A stretch of DNA of 62,818 bases from Corallochytrium limacisporum (GCA_002811645.1 PDIP01000019.1:104774-167591); one strand, 5' to 3'. Counted from the first letter of the stretch, positions 1-11,172 are shown. Notes: a model not told the origin generated them from the sequence alone. Program-made: numbers and translations.

Positions 1-916
1 GGGGGGAAGGGAGAAAAATTACGCACACTCCACTGCACACACACGCACACGCACACGCAGCGCAGAGAGTGTGTCAGAGACAGCCACAGAACACATACAC
101 ACACACACACACGCGCGCGCAGAGGAGGACCAAAAAAATGGGCCAAAAAAAAGGAGGGGGACGTGAGGGAAGGGAGAGGGAACCCTGGCCCGGGGGGGGG
201 GAAGGGAAGCCGATGGTGCACTGTGTGTGTGCGGTGGAGAGGTATGCGTGTGGGGAGGGCGGTATGTGGCTGCTGAGGCGAGAGTCGTCTATCGCCCTTC
301 AGGCCCGTGTGGGGTGAAAGGCTTCGAGGAGACCTCTGGCTCCACACCACACGCAACCGATCGCGCCTCTTCGGAACTGGCGATGACTTCGAAATTCTCT
401 TCATTTACACAAGTTTCAGTGTCTTTGGAGATTCTCACATCCTCACCGGTGTGTTGCGGCTCCACATGGATCCCAGTGGAGAAGCACTTATGGTAAGAAA
501 ACAATTGCTGCGAGAATTGATCTAGCGTCGCAAAGCTATTTCGACATCGAAAACTTGGGTACAGTATGACGCAGAAGAGGTATCCTTGTAAAGAAACTCG
601 GTAGCGTCCCTGTACTTGAATACGTTCTGACAGGCAGCGGAGAAGGCACACGTTTATGAATATTGATCGGAATAGGACACTGGCATACAAGGAGTGATAC
701 ATAGCACTTGACGGACCGACCTAAAAGATTGACCTCAGGGAGACAAGCTACAGTCATAAAGAACACAGGAATGAATTAAGTATTTCGGTCTTACATCTGG
801 AGGAAAGAGATATTTATTCCCCCAGGGCAAGGGTAAACAAAGTAAACGGAACGGCTCACTGACTAAGCTTCAGAGAAACACCTGGTTTTCTGTTTAAACA
901 CGGATCAACGCGAACC
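1..916. other. Intergenic, low-complexity left edge
   Basis: No convincing gene is seen. The first 130 bases are CA/GA-rich simple sequence with alternating CA and CG dinucleotides. They are followed by purine-rich sequence and a C3G10 run at 189-201. Open frames of up to 137 codons on the minus strand overlap one another and have no recognisable motif. The right end must hold the promoter of the gene starting at 917. Confidence 0.6.
780..785 (+). promoter_or_regulatory. GTATTT core-promoter candidate
   Basis: GTATTT in the context AAGTATTTCGG lies 132-137 nt before the start codon at 917. The same hexamer, in the sense direction, occurs 73-147 nt upstream of five other genes in the window, which suggests a TATA-like core element. 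Function is inferred from position only. Confidence 0.35.
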
Positions 917-3631
917 ATGGGTAAACGCGTGGTGCGCTGCAAAGGGTGCCGCGAGAGCGGTCATCACAAACTTTGCAACGGAAGGCATCCCGCCTGCGAA
1001 CGCAAATGTGCATATTGTGAAAAGAAGGGACTGGTCTGCAACGGCAAGGACTCCTTCTGCGGCAAGTATGGTAAGATTCTTCCGCAAAAGAAAGCTCACA
1101 GCGTTACCAGTGATATGAGCACCAGCCAAACGCGGATCTTGGGTGTCGGCCCTGACATGCCCTCCGTCATGGACGTGGGACGCCAGCAAGCAGCCTTTCA
1201 ATTGGGCAACGAGGCTAAAAGGTTCAAGCATGATGGACGAGCCAGCCCACACGACGTGGGTGAGAGCGTAGACAGCGGCATAGTAACTTCAGAAGTCAAC
1301 GGAAATACCGGGGTTGGTCCGGGTAGTGAACTGGATGACGAACACTTCAGCTCCTTCTTTGGACTCTCGGACAGCAGACGCAGCCAATCTGGCAGTCATT
1401 CTTCCGCTGCCATTTTCGGCCGGCAAGCGGCTGCGGACAGTAATGTAATTGGGCAGGCGTACTCCCGACAGGGACCTGGCAGCATTGACCCCAAGGCTAC
1501 TATGGCTGGGCCTGGAGGGGTAGGGCTACAGAGTCATCAAAGCCGGCGTGGTGGCGCAGGAGGGCCGGGATCGACCACCAGCGGAGGTCCTCGCACCCAT
1601 CGGGGCCAGGTTCCGTCTGTATCATCACGGCAACACCAGGGCCACTACAATGGTTCTATGACCGCTCCTGCCACACCTATGGACGACGGAGACGCGCTAC
1701 TGACCTCGCTTCTTGAGGATGGAATGAGCGGTCACCATGGCACGGAGGCGGAACTGAACGAGTCGCTGGCCGGCTCGCAGGTAACTCTGGACCCCACACA
1801 TGCGAATGCTAGTCATAGTGGGCAAGGGGCCAGTGCTGGAAAGATGGACTTCCTGAGCTCACTTGGATGGTCTAACCTGGACATCTCCTCCTCCACCCTG
1901 CCTCATTCGGGAACCTCTCTGCGCAGTGAACAGCTTACCACGACTAATCCTAGCGCCAGGTTTGCCAGTAGCCAGCGGTACACAACCTCTGAACGCGGAG
2001 GTGTTCGAAACACGCGGAGCAGCGGCGGCCAGGAACTCTTCAGTTCAATGGACCGTTTGCAGGCCAACGCTGTTGCCTTACAACAGCGTGTGGTCCAGCA
2101 GCGCCAGTCGCGGGCACAGGCGGCCGCCGCGCAGGCTACAAAGGCTGCCGGTGGAGGGGCTCAGCGGCTGCTGCGTAGCGGCCATAGCCCATCCCAAGCG
2201 CGGGGCGGACTAGGCAGTCTGCCTGCTGACACGACAGACAATCTGCACCCGGCCACATCAGAGATTGTTCCGGAGCAGCTTAGCATCATGCACCATCTGG
2301 AAACTCGACTGCAAGAGGCCTCTAGCCCAATGACGGGTGGTCTCAAGGGATCGCAGAAGAGTAGCCAGCACCACCCCCAAGTCCAACAGCAAGCCACAGC
2401 TGCTGCCCACGGACTGCTACGTCATTTGCAACATCCATCACAGACATCTGCCCAGCAGAAAGGTATGATTATTCCCGCTGCCTCTCCGTCCGACAGGCGC
2501 GGAGAGCGCGGAGGCCACGTCTCACCCCGGCCCCAGAGTCCGCGGTCGTCGCAGATCGGCGGTATCCCATCCAAGTCCGGGCCGGGTTCGGCGAGTTCGG
2601 ATGGCGGCACCGTGCGCACCGTTCGGTCCGGCGCGAACCTCGCAGCCCCCTCAGCGAGCAGCGACGCCGCCATGCTCCGTTCGCAGGCTTTGCTGGCTCC
2701 ATTAGGTCCGGTGCATTTCCGCCTGACCTTCCCTACTTTCCTTGCTGAGCCGGACACGTCTGCTTCTGGACCTGTGAAATCTACCTGCGAGGCTACTGAG
2801 CTGGCCTCAGGATCCATTTCTCCGTCTTCGCCGAAGGGAGCCGCTTCAGGTACGTCTTCGTCTACAACTCGTAGTGCCACTGTAATTGTGACAGCCTACA
2901 AAATTGGGCGGATGGTATGCCTGAGCACTTCTCATTTCCGGGCGTTCCCGAAAAGCAAGGACGGAGGGGACGATGACCACCTCAACACCGACGACAACGC
3001 AATGGAAGATGGAACGGAAAATCAGCCGGAAATTATGCTCGAAACTTTGAATTCAATTCCGAGCGAATTTTGGCCCCTGAACTCGGTGACTCAATTCACG
3101 CACGCGGCCTTTACTGCAGAAGCGCTACATGAAGATGAAGAGGAGGACGGCGATGGCGAGGATATGATGGACCACAGTGACAATGAGCGCAAGGATAAGG
3201 ATGAGGAAGAAGGACACGAGCAGCAGACTGGTATTAAGGCAGAGGCTAACGGCGAGCACGGACAACTTGTCGATGAGGACCACCAAGATGAGCAACAGCT
3301 GGGTACTGAGCGGTCCATCATGAGCAAATCTGCGAACCGTCTTGGTGTGACCAAGGCCTCCACGAGCCGCATGGCCTCCCCGCGTCACAGTGGCCAGCTT
3401 CAGGCGAAGCGTAAGGCTATTGCTGCGGTCATTCCCAGGAACGGACCTAGTGCGACGGTTCAGGGTGGCCCGGAGAGTGACATGACCTATCCTGAGGTCC
3501 TAAAGATCATGCTGACAACCAAAGGCAGACTAGTACTTTCCCGGGCGGTCTATGGCGACATGGAGGACGCGGTCCTGGACCAGCCGTTCTCTGTTGATGC
3601 CACAACTATGAGCTATCTCGCACGGGCGTAA
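917..3631 (+). CDS. Zn2Cys6-like cysteine cluster protein with low-complexity body
   Basis: The 904-residue product has eight cysteines in its first 48 residues: C8, C11, C20, C27, C31, C34, C41 and C48. Six of them (C8-x2-C11-x8-C20-x10-C31-x2-C34-x6-C41) approximate the fungal Zn(II)2Cys6 binuclear cluster. They are flanked by basic residues, and a CNG motif follows C20. The spacing between the second and third cysteine is longer than the usual six. The remainder is Ser/Gln/Gly-rich and probably disordered. There is a Glu/Asp-rich stretch near residues 735-790 and a more ordered C-terminal end (MTYPEVLKIMLTTKG) that I do not recognise. The ATG has A at -3 and G at +4. A DNA-binding transcription regulator is the simplest reading. 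It could instead be a zinc protein with another role, because no second known domain is visible. It is convergent with the gene at 3783. Confidence 0.72.
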   Translation: MGKRVVRCKGCRESGHHKLCNGRHPACERKCAYCEKKGLVCNGKDSFCGKYGKILPQKKAHSVTSDMSTSQTRILGVGPDMPSVMDVGRQQAAFQLGNEAKRFKHDGRASPHDVGESVDSGIVTSEVNGNTGVGPGSELDDEHFSSFFGLSDSRRSQSGSHSSAAIFGRQAAADSNVIGQAYSRQGPGSIDPKATMAGPGGVGLQSHQSRRGGAGGPGSTTSGGPRTHRGQVPSVSSRQHQGHYNGSMTAPATPMDDGDALLTSLLEDGMSGHHGTEAELNESLAGSQVTLDPTHANASHSGQGASAGKMDFLSSLGWSNLDISSSTLPHSGTSLRSEQLTTTNPSARFASSQRYTTSERGGVRNTRSSGGQELFSSMDRLQANAVALQQRVVQQRQSRAQAAAAQATKAAGGGAQRLLRSGHSPSQARGGLGSLPADTTDNLHPATSEIVPEQLSIMHHLETRLQEASSPMTGGLKGSQKSSQHHPQVQQQATAAAHGLLRHLQHPSQTSAQQKGMIIPAASPSDRRGERGGHVSPRPQSPRSSQIGGIPSKSGPGSASSDGGTVRTVRSGANLAAPSASSDAAMLRSQALLAPLGPVHFRLTFPTFLAEPDTSASGPVKSTCEATELASGSISPSSPKGAASGTSSSTTRSATVIVTAYKIGRMVCLSTSHFRAFPKSKDGGDDDHLNTDDNAMEDGTENQPEIMLETLNSIPSEFWPLNSVTQFTHAAFTAEALHEDEEEDGDGEDMMDHSDNERKDKDEEEGHEQQTGIKAEANGEHGQLVDEDHQDEQQLGTERSIMSKSANRLGVTKASTSRMASPRHSGQLQAKRKAIAAVIPRNGPSATVQGGPESDMTYPEVLKIMLTTKGRLVLSRAVYGDMEDAVLDQPFSVDATTMSYLARA

Positions 3632-3782
3632 GCCTTGCAATCTACTTTCTTGCACGGAAACTATAAATATATAACAGTAGATTATGATCGCTCCCCTGTG
3701 GCCAAATCAGCCATTGGGGAACTATATTCAGCGTGTGTTTCTGATATTGTGGATGTATATTAGGGGGTTTCGTATATATTCT

Positions 3783-6614
3783 TTAACTTTGGCGTCGCAG
3801 CCTGCGTCTGCCTCGTCCCGGCTGTAGCATTGGGGGCAGAATCGGTATGAGAAGCCGTCGACTGAAGTAGAGGAGACCGAGCACAACAAAGGTCCACAGC
3901 GCGCCCTGCCACAACCATCGCAGCTGACGTTCGAGCCAGGACCGGCGTGGTCGGCGCGAGAAGATTGAATTAAACACGACCTTGCCCCGCGCGTAGAGCT
4001 GCTGCCGCGGATCGAGAGTGCCGACGTCATCGCCAGTTTCGCTCTCCGTGTCGCTAGCGTCAGCGTCGGTACTGCTACTACCGTCGCCACAGGCATCCAG
4101 ACCCGCCACCGCCGCGCTTGGGTCAAGGTCCACAAGGTCGGCATCTGTGCCCCTGCGCACTCGTGCGAAATGATTGGTGCCATTTTCGTCTCGGAGGCGG
4201 GTCATCAATCGCCTGAGCAGCCAAAGGATCTTGTGCAGAGGTCTATCGCTCTCGCGGACCTGCCTCAGGGCCTGTATGGCCGACGGCAGGGGCTGGGAAA
4301 GGTGCTCGTCCTCTAACTCTTGCGCCGCCAGTCTCGCGTGGACTTTAAGCAAGTTATCGTCTGGTAGCGCTTGCGCGGCCATTGTCTCGGTCGAATCCTC
4401 AAGGTCCCGTAGAGCGCCTCCACTACATGAGTCCCCTTTGGTGGGCTCGTCCGAAAAATTGTCGCAGTCTTCGTCGATATCGCCATCGTCTGAGGCGCGG
4501 TGCAGACGCCGCGGTGTCTGTGCTATGAGCGGCATAAACTCGGCCTCATCATCATCAGCAACCAAAGCATCCTCTGCCACTGGAGGCAGACTTCCTGCAC
4601 TCCAGCTCACGGCGGTCTCCAGGTCATGGCCGTGGTCGTCCCCCATAAAGCGCACTCCAGTCAGAGAGCGGGATTCCTGTACAGATGCTGGCGCCGTGAA
4701 GCGGTGGCGGCCGCGAGCGGGCTGGAACCGACGGGTTCGACGAGGGTTCCTCAAAGCTTCACTGAAGGTATCGGCCGCAAGAGTCTTCGTTTCCTTCGGC
4801 CTTTGCTTTGAGTCGTTCCAGAAGTCTGTGCCATCGAATAGTCCTTCGAAGCGATCAAATTTGCCCGCATCGATTGGCACTTTACCATGGGCCCAACGGT
4901 CCCATACAGAGGACGCCGTGCGTTTGAGCTCTTCAATCGGGGTCCGCTTGCCACTGAAATAATCCGTAGCCTCTTGTTCCATTGGGGAGAGGGGAGGGAC
5001 GTTGTAGCCATACTTTCGAGCACGGCGGAGGTTGAATTTTGCGGGTTCGTGGCCGAGCTGGGCGGCCAGTGACCACGTATTAATCGCACGGCCCAAGTCT
5101 GGGGGAATTTTGTATTGCACCCCTTCGCTCCCAGGAGTAGGGGTCGCAACACCAGTGGTCGTAGTGGTCAGCGGTGTCGGATGTGACATCTTGCGTCCTT
5201 TCTGCGGGGAAAGGTGCGGATTGTCTTTCTTGCGCTGCTGCGCGCACCGATATGGCACCCCCTCCGCTTCGATCACGCCGAGTTCATAGAGACATTCGGC
5301 CAGCCAGCGAGGTGGAATAGGAGGCAGTCCTTCACTACTCTTCCACAAACCATCCCTCAGGCCGTCCAGAAGCCGTTTCGCCACATCACGATCGCGGGCT
5401 AGACCCCATTCTCCACGGCTGGCCGCCTTTGCGAGTACCAGTCTCGCCTCGCATGAGCCCATATTCGCAGCCAGAGTCACCAGATGCGCCCACCACAGCC
5501 GGTCATATTTCACGCTGGGCATCATGCTTGCACTGTCATTGATAGTGCTGGTGTGCAGGGGGGACGACGACACTGTCGAATTTACGGTCTTGTCCTGAAA
5601 CGAATCATTCATTGTGCTGCTGCTATTCAGGCTGGTATTCACATCGGTCAGAGTGTACAACAAGTTTTCATGGTCTGCCTGACGCAGGATTTCATGCGCT
5701 GCGGCCAAGAGGATAGCCGGGTGCGGACCCTGACGCAGCAGCAGTTGCAGAATATCAGTACTTTCATCGACCGCCGTTGTGGCATCCGACAGCAACGAAA
5801 TGTCGTTACCCTCAGTGATGTTGCGCGCGTGGCGTCTAGCGCAAGCAATTGCCGTGGTCAGATCACACCGCTCCGGTCCATGGGCCGCAAATGCGGCGTA
5901 GTTGAGGACAAATGGGAAATCCCAAGCCTTGTTACCGTATTTCTTGCAAATGCGTACTTCGATACGAGTGTCCAAGCCGTCCTCCTCGTCCGCAAAGAGC
6001 TGCAAAGCGGAAAGCATCCAGTCTATGGGCTGCTCAAATTGACCACAGATAACCTGTACCCAATCTTCTTCCTCGTCGTCTTCGTTGACATTCCGCCGTG
6101 TTAAGATTGGAGCCTTGCCTCTATCGGTGATTCGTTTCTCCGCAAAATATCTGGAGACCATGCCATGCCATCCGTCGTCGGCGATGGTGTCATTTCGTTC
6201 CTCTATGTTACCAATTATTTTATGAGCGGTGTCTAGTGCTGCATTAGTGCCATCCCTAGTAGTAATTCGTCCCCCATATTCCACTGCTAGGGCCTCAGGA
6301 TGGAACGAGCGCCGATCTGCAGTTGCGATTAGCCCCTCCCTTCGAATATAGACCCGCATACCAATTACATGCTCATCCTTGTTCCATTCAACGTGACTGA
6401 GCCGTCTAGCTACCCTGCGGTCTCGCGCAGGCGATATATATGTACCTGATGGGTCTTCATAATCCCACTGTATTTGAACATCGGACCTGTGCCACTTCCC
6501 CGTTAGCGCCGACACTTCAAGGATTACTTCGTCTGCTGTCTGTGTCCACTTCCACACCGGTGTAAGGGCACAGAACCTTGCCCTGATAGGGCCTCCGTCA
6601 CTGTCCTTATCCAT
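3783..6614 (-). CDS. Tail-anchored Sel1-like protein with CS-like N-terminus
   Basis: The product has 943 residues. The N-terminus holds WKWTQTADEV (21-30), which resembles the first strand of CS/p23 domains of the NudC type; that assignment is tentative. Two stretches look like Sel1/TPR helices: AANMGSCEARLVLAKAASRG near 380-400 and AAQLGHEPAKFNLRRA near 515-530. Thr/Ser/Asn-rich and acidic linkers separate the folded parts. One hydrophobic segment lies at about 904-927 (GALWTFVVLGLLYFS and following), with a strongly basic tail after it. This is the layout of a C-terminally anchored membrane protein whose bulk faces the cytosol. There is no signal peptide. Sel1-repeat proteins with a tail anchor occur in ER quality control and signalling scaffolds, but the family is not identifiable here. 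The gene is convergent with the Zn-cluster gene, with a 151-bp gap. Confidence 0.7.
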   Translation of the reverse strand: MDKDSDGGPIRARFCALTPVWKWTQTADEVILEVSALTGKWHRSDVQIQWDYEDPSGTYISPARDRRVARRLSHVEWNKDEHVIGMRVYIRREGLIATADRRSFHPEALAVEYGGRITTRDGTNAALDTAHKIIGNIEERNDTIADDGWHGMVSRYFAEKRITDRGKAPILTRRNVNEDDEEEDWVQVICGQFEQPIDWMLSALQLFADEEDGLDTRIEVRICKKYGNKAWDFPFVLNYAAFAAHGPERCDLTTAIACARRHARNITEGNDISLLSDATTAVDESTDILQLLLRQGPHPAILLAAAHEILRQADHENLLYTLTDVNTSLNSSSTMNDSFQDKTVNSTVSSSPLHTSTINDSASMMPSVKYDRLWWAHLVTLAANMGSCEARLVLAKAASRGEWGLARDRDVAKRLLDGLRDGLWKSSEGLPPIPPRWLAECLYELGVIEAEGVPYRCAQQRKKDNPHLSPQKGRKMSHPTPLTTTTTGVATPTPGSEGVQYKIPPDLGRAINTWSLAAQLGHEPAKFNLRRARKYGYNVPPLSPMEQEATDYFSGKRTPIEELKRTASSVWDRWAHGKVPIDAGKFDRFEGLFDGTDFWNDSKQRPKETKTLAADTFSEALRNPRRTRRFQPARGRHRFTAPASVQESRSLTGVRFMGDDHGHDLETAVSWSAGSLPPVAEDALVADDDEAEFMPLIAQTPRRLHRASDDGDIDEDCDNFSDEPTKGDSCSGGALRDLEDSTETMAAQALPDDNLLKVHARLAAQELEDEHLSQPLPSAIQALRQVRESDRPLHKILWLLRRLMTRLRDENGTNHFARVRRGTDADLVDLDPSAAVAGLDACGDGSSSTDADASDTESETGDDVGTLDPRQQLYARGKVVFNSIFSRRPRRSWLERQLRWLWQGALWTFVVLGLLYFSRRLLIPILPPMLQPGRGRRRLRRQS

Positions 6615-7425
6615 TAGGACTGTACATTATGTTTTCAATATGTCTTCAGAATTCATCTTATACACCCTGTAAGCTGTTGTAAGATTGCGCTTGACAGCTA
6701 GTCACAAGGGACAACCAGCTCGACACCTCCTACTGGATCCTTGTCATACAAATAGGTTTCCTAATATCACCTGGATCCAACATTTTGGTGCCCGAAGAAA
6801 TAAAGCCATTATCGTGAAGAGAAAGGCGTAATTTAGGCATTTGAAAGCCCTTTGTGGGTCACCAGCACTGATAACCCAAGTCCACTACCCAATCCGAGAG
6901 ACCCGCACCCTGGTGCAAATGACTCCTCACTCCCGACGTTCGCCCTTCCCAACCACCACCAGATAACCCCCCTCCCCTGCCCAAATATGCCCGGTACCAG
7001 CCCAATACTTTGGCCATACCAGCCGATCGGGAAAAGAGAAGGCCAGGAGAGGTAGGCTCTACGGCTCAATACTAAAAATAGGAAGTGGATCGGAGTCTAT
7101 TTTCTTGTCAAATATGTCCGCTTTACATCCGGGCCTTTCTATGTTGCGAAGGGGGGGAGAGGTCGGGAGCAACGCCCGTGGCCTTCCAATCCCATGCACC
7201 TGAGAGGGGCCGGTGTGCACAGATTCTTGTGTGGCTATTTCAGATTCAAGGCTTTGATCTGAGGAACATCGGTTGTGTATACCGGTTTTTAAGTTGCTTC
7301 GAACAGATATTTTGTAAATCTTAAGATATGCGATAAACACTGAACGAATATGACAGACAGACAGCGCATGAGATTGGCGAATAGTGTCAGATCTGAATGG
7401 CCGATCGGGTGAGGTTTCTATCACT
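6615..7425. other. Divergent promoter region
   Basis: The 811-bp spacer lies between two divergent genes. It contains no ORF with recognisable content. Short overlapping frames at 6833-7069 and 7059-7424 are proline/serine-rich and lack motifs. No clear TATA box was seen. Confidence 0.6.
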
Positions 7426-10400
7426 ATGTTCTTGACCGCACGAATGCGGTCAAGAATGCAAATCCCAAGGGGTCATAACATTTTGAAGCCGCGGTTTAAA
7501 GTTCGTGATAATGTTCCCTCTAAATCATCGGCTCCAAAAGCTCCTGTGCTTCTGCTTAGAGAACCCCCCACAAAGACGAGCCGTGAGTTGTTCCGATACA
7601 GCATGGGAGCCCGTAGAGCATTATCTTTGCCGGCACTCGGGGACGATGGAACACAACAGTCAGCAAAAGCAATTTCAAACCTCTTGGGTCAAAGATTAAC
7701 ATATGAGAGCTTCTCTCAGCATCTCCGGGAATGTCTAAAGGCTGGTCTCATTGACAGTGCATCGACAGGGACACCAACTTCAGTGGGAAGTAGAAGGAAA
7801 CTTCTAACAAACATGACAGAAACATTAATAACCGTGGCAGACGAACACATTGAAGGCAAGCTAACAAAGCAGCGATTGGGACTATTAGCGTTAAGTTGTA
7901 ATCTTGCGGTTGACAATGTGGAGTCAGCCAGGGCAATCTCAGACTTTCTTCATAGTCGGACTGATGAAGGTGTTAGTGCTCCAGTTTTGAGGGTACTGGC
8001 TCATTACATGGAACGCAGGGATTCAGAGTTTCAAGAACGTACCTTGGTTGAGAGATTTCAAGACTTCATACCTGCTGCAAAGTTGGAAACTTCGGCAGCA
8101 TATAATGGCATGATCTTAGGCCTTGCTGAAGCAGGCTGCCTTCCACAAACCATTCAGAGCGCATCCGATGCATATACTTTCATTAGTGAAGAACAGAAGT
8201 CTCTTCCGCTTTTTGTGGCGCTCAATATTGCACGCATAACGCATGAAGGTGGTCGAAGAACAATGGCGAAGCATCTTTTTGGTGCTCCGAAGGACCATCT
8301 GGCACATGGTATGCCAGACCTTTTGTGGCATTTGAAGTTGTCACAGAATCGTGATGTCTTGCCGCTTGGCAATTCCGAAATCAGAGAAATTGCAATGTGG
8401 GTGAGACCGGTGCCTTCTTTGATGGCAACACGGATAGATGGTGCCAACAACTGCGTGAATAGCATCTTTATGATGATGGGAATTAATGAGCGGGGTCCGT
8501 ATGAGGAGGATCTCATCGTAGGCGCTGCACCTGTGCAGGGTTTGAAAGACCGCTATATCGACTTACGGGGTGCCTTGAGATTGCTGAATCATTACACAAG
8601 CGACTCATCTCTCGAAGCCTTGCTCACAGACAGAGACATTGCAAGATTGAAGAGAGCAATTATGGCAGGACTTGTGGCCCGCGAGGGCCCTGAAAATGCC
8701 CAAAAGGTTTTCGACCGCGAGGGCACAAAGAATGTGTTAGGCTATCACTGGGCTCATCCGTCAACCAACGATATGCCAATCATGCTCACCCTGCTAGGAG
8801 GATATGTCAATAACTTGCAAGGGTTGAACAGCACAGACTGGTGGGCCAATGGTCGGTGGTGGATCAATTTAAAGGCAAGGGAGGATCTTCTGCCAACCGA
8901 CATCATGCACGCAGGGTCGGATCTAGCCCAGGCATATCTGATTAAGGGATCACTGGCATCCATTGAAAAAGGTCTCCGAATTGTGTGCGAATTGAAGCCG
9001 GTAAATTTGAAAGGAGACGCTCAAGGCATGTTCACACTCCGTCGCTCATTGGAGCATCTAGTCAATGTATGTACTAACATGCCCACCTACGAGGACCTGC
9101 GCGAACGCAGCCCGACTGGACCAGGGATGCCCCGCAAGATGTGGGAAGAACTTAACATTGAGGCAATGAACCGACTTCTTGAAGTTCACGGGAAATCATG
9201 GGGCCACCGTGGGCTGATCTGGCGCTTATTTAGTACAGTCGCTGGTCTTGACTCTCCGGAAGTCATGAAAAGAACAGTTGCCCTGGATCACACCGCTCTA
9301 GTAACGCAATTTCAAACTCTCCAGCACCAGTTTGTCAATATTCCTTCAGGAACACTAGTGCACATTGGTCTGCGGTTGATGCAAACCTGCTGGATGCATG
9401 GTCAACCAGATACAGCCGATATGATCTTCGAAAAAGTCATGGCTGCTTACTTTGGGAAACACAGGCTGCATTGGTGGGAGATTTTTACCCCCAAAACAAT
9501 TCTGCAGCAGCGCGATCCACAGCGACTTTTGAGTTTTCTGGAGCAGGAAGGGGTCCACTTGCAGTTGAAGGATGATCAAATGCATGCGTTGGAGAATTTG
9601 ATATCTCTGCAGAATATGAATGGGCCTGGCAGGGTGTACTCTAGTGTCCAAGACACAACTGAGTTTAACAAGACCTGGACTGATCTGATTTCCACAGTGA
9701 GGGCGCTGCCAGCTGCAAGTGAAATGGCACTTCATGCACCGGAAATGTTTGATGTCCGTCGTCCTTCGTCTTTATCAGGGCTAGTCAGTTATACGGATAT
9801 CCGGTCTTGGCGACTAGCGTTTCTGTACTCGGTCATGTTCAGTCCGTCATACTGTGAGCTTCCTGCGTTTCTGCCCGACGTGAATCCCGAACTTGTGCAG
9901 CCCATCGTTAATATCATCCGCGAGGAATCCATGTTTGATCCCCATGGCACCCAAAAGTTCATCACAACAATGGTAGAAAAGGCGACCCAAAGTGGCCCCA
10001 CACAGCCGTACAAGGCACCTGCTTGGAGTGAACTGATCGTTCCTCAAAACCATTTGCCATGGCCAAAGGCCTTTTGTCTCTTCAACAGATTCTGGATTGG
10101 GATTCTGTTGCCTCCGTTTGCGTCAGGGATGAAAAATTTGCGCCGCGTGGCCGACGAGGATGTCCACTTGATGCGCCAGGCCATGCTGTGCCACACAACG
10201 GTAGGTCATGTAGCTTCCGTATGGCAGCAACTGCCACCTGCGCTACTGGAGACGATTGCGCGTCGTTTTGACATGATCAGAGGGCTGTACGGGAACCGAG
10301 ACAAACCAATCCCGGCCCATATTCTTCGACCCTTCCTGGATGAAGTCTATCGGGTACGACCTGAAATCATGGGTTCAGAGAGTCCCGAGCATCCGCCCAT

Positions 10401-11172
10401 GAATCCCAGCCCTGTGGAATTTGTACTTGACATGGGTGGCTTGGACGGTGCACAGGTTGATCTAGCGGTCATCACCCATGCCAGTGCCCCACAAATAAGT
10501 CAAGCTCCATTGGTGGCCTACTGCCTTAGTGCCGCAGACTCGGTTGCCATTGCGAAAATGCAGTTGGTTCCCAGTCAATTTCCGACCTTGCACCGGAGCT
10601 CTGGCCTCTACGACGAGGATCCTTACCTTCGGCGGCTGATTGACACTGTACTGGAAGCCCGATGGTTACTGACAGCTGAAGGGTGCAGCAAGATCTTGGA
10701 AACCATGACGGTGGCTTTAAAGTCGAGCGGACATACACCACTTTGGATGGGTCATATTGCACGGAGTCTGTTGCGTAAAGACGCGAAGGATTTGGAGGCA
10801 AGAAGATGCGGAAAGAAAGTAGACCAAAGCAAGAAAAAGTACGCTCAGGAACCTATTGCGATGGCTTTGTGCATTGGTGCCGCCAGGCAGATCAAAGACC
10901 CGCGCCTTCCGCACCTCCTATGTCAGATGGGTGGCCTTCTAGAAGTCCATCTGTCCAAACACGGTACCGATAAACAGGCACAAAGCAACCCTTTGCTACA
11001 TGCAATGTGCGCCCCGAAGACCAGGACGCGGGAGATAATTGGAACAATTGTGAAAGCGCATGGAGCGGACTTTCCGAGGCTGTCCGCGGTGTACAAGCAT
11101 GCTGTTTCCAAACAATTGGACCTGGACAGGCCGAGTGCGGGAAAAGGCCAGCCTATGAGGAAATCTCCATAG
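7426..11172 (+). CDS. Large helical protein, probably mitochondrial
   Basis: From the first ATG the product has 1248 residues. The frame is open 42 nt further upstream, but only from a GTG. The N-terminus MFLTARMRSRMQIPRG is Arg-rich with no acidic residue, as expected of a mitochondrial presequence. The rest is almost wholly predicted alpha-helical and Trp/His-rich. Stretches such as AAYNGMILGLAEAG resemble pentatricopeptide helices, but no regular 35-residue register could be followed. I do not recognise a family. It lies convergent to a RAP-domain mitochondrial gene (232-bp gap), which supports but does not prove a role in organellar RNA or ribosome biology. The first codons form a perfect 12-bp inverted repeat (7429-7456), and in-frame ATGs at 7444 and 7456 offer alternative starts. 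Confidence 0.7.
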   Translation: MFLTARMRSRMQIPRGHNILKPRFKVRDNVPSKSSAPKAPVLLLREPPTKTSRELFRYSMGARRALSLPALGDDGTQQSAKAISNLLGQRLTYESFSQHLRECLKAGLIDSASTGTPTSVGSRRKLLTNMTETLITVADEHIEGKLTKQRLGLLALSCNLAVDNVESARAISDFLHSRTDEGVSAPVLRVLAHYMERRDSEFQERTLVERFQDFIPAAKLETSAAYNGMILGLAEAGCLPQTIQSASDAYTFISEEQKSLPLFVALNIARITHEGGRRTMAKHLFGAPKDHLAHGMPDLLWHLKLSQNRDVLPLGNSEIREIAMWVRPVPSLMATRIDGANNCVNSIFMMMGINERGPYEEDLIVGAAPVQGLKDRYIDLRGALRLLNHYTSDSSLEALLTDRDIARLKRAIMAGLVAREGPENAQKVFDREGTKNVLGYHWAHPSTNDMPIMLTLLGGYVNNLQGLNSTDWWANGRWWINLKAREDLLPTDIMHAGSDLAQAYLIKGSLASIEKGLRIVCELKPVNLKGDAQGMFTLRRSLEHLVNVCTNMPTYEDLRERSPTGPGMPRKMWEELNIEAMNRLLEVHGKSWGHRGLIWRLFSTVAGLDSPEVMKRTVALDHTALVTQFQTLQHQFVNIPSGTLVHIGLRLMQTCWMHGQPDTADMIFEKVMAAYFGKHRLHWWEIFTPKTILQQRDPQRLLSFLEQEGVHLQLKDDQMHALENLISLQNMNGPGRVYSSVQDTTEFNKTWTDLISTVRALPAASEMALHAPEMFDVRRPSSLSGLVSYTDIRSWRLAFLYSVMFSPSYCELPAFLPDVNPELVQPIVNIIREESMFDPHGTQKFITTMVEKATQSGPTQPYKAPAWSELIVPQNHLPWPKAFCLFNRFWIGILLPPFASGMKNLRRVADEDVHLMRQAMLCHTTVGHVASVWQQLPPALLETIARRFDMIRGLYGNRDKPIPAHILRPFLDEVYRVRPEIMGSESPEHPPMNPSPVEFVLDMGGLDGAQVDLAVITHASAPQISQAPLVAYCLSAADSVAIAKMQLVPSQFPTLHRSSGLYDEDPYLRRLIDTVLEARWLLTAEGCSKILETMTVALKSSGHTPLWMGHIARSLLRKDAKDLEARRCGKKVDQSKKKYAQEPIAMALCIGAARQIKDPRLPHLLCQMGGLLEVHLSKHGTDKQAQSNPLLHAMCAPKTRTREIIGTIVKAHGADFPRLSAVYKHAVSKQLDLDRPSAGKGQPMRKSP
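7429..7456 (+). repeat. Perfect hairpin at the start of the 7426 gene
   Basis: TTCTTGACCGCA and its exact reverse complement flank the loop CGAA. This forms a 12-bp stem beginning three bases after the start of the ATG at 7426. It would sit over the initiation region of the mRNA, between alternative in-frame ATGs. Confidence 0.8.
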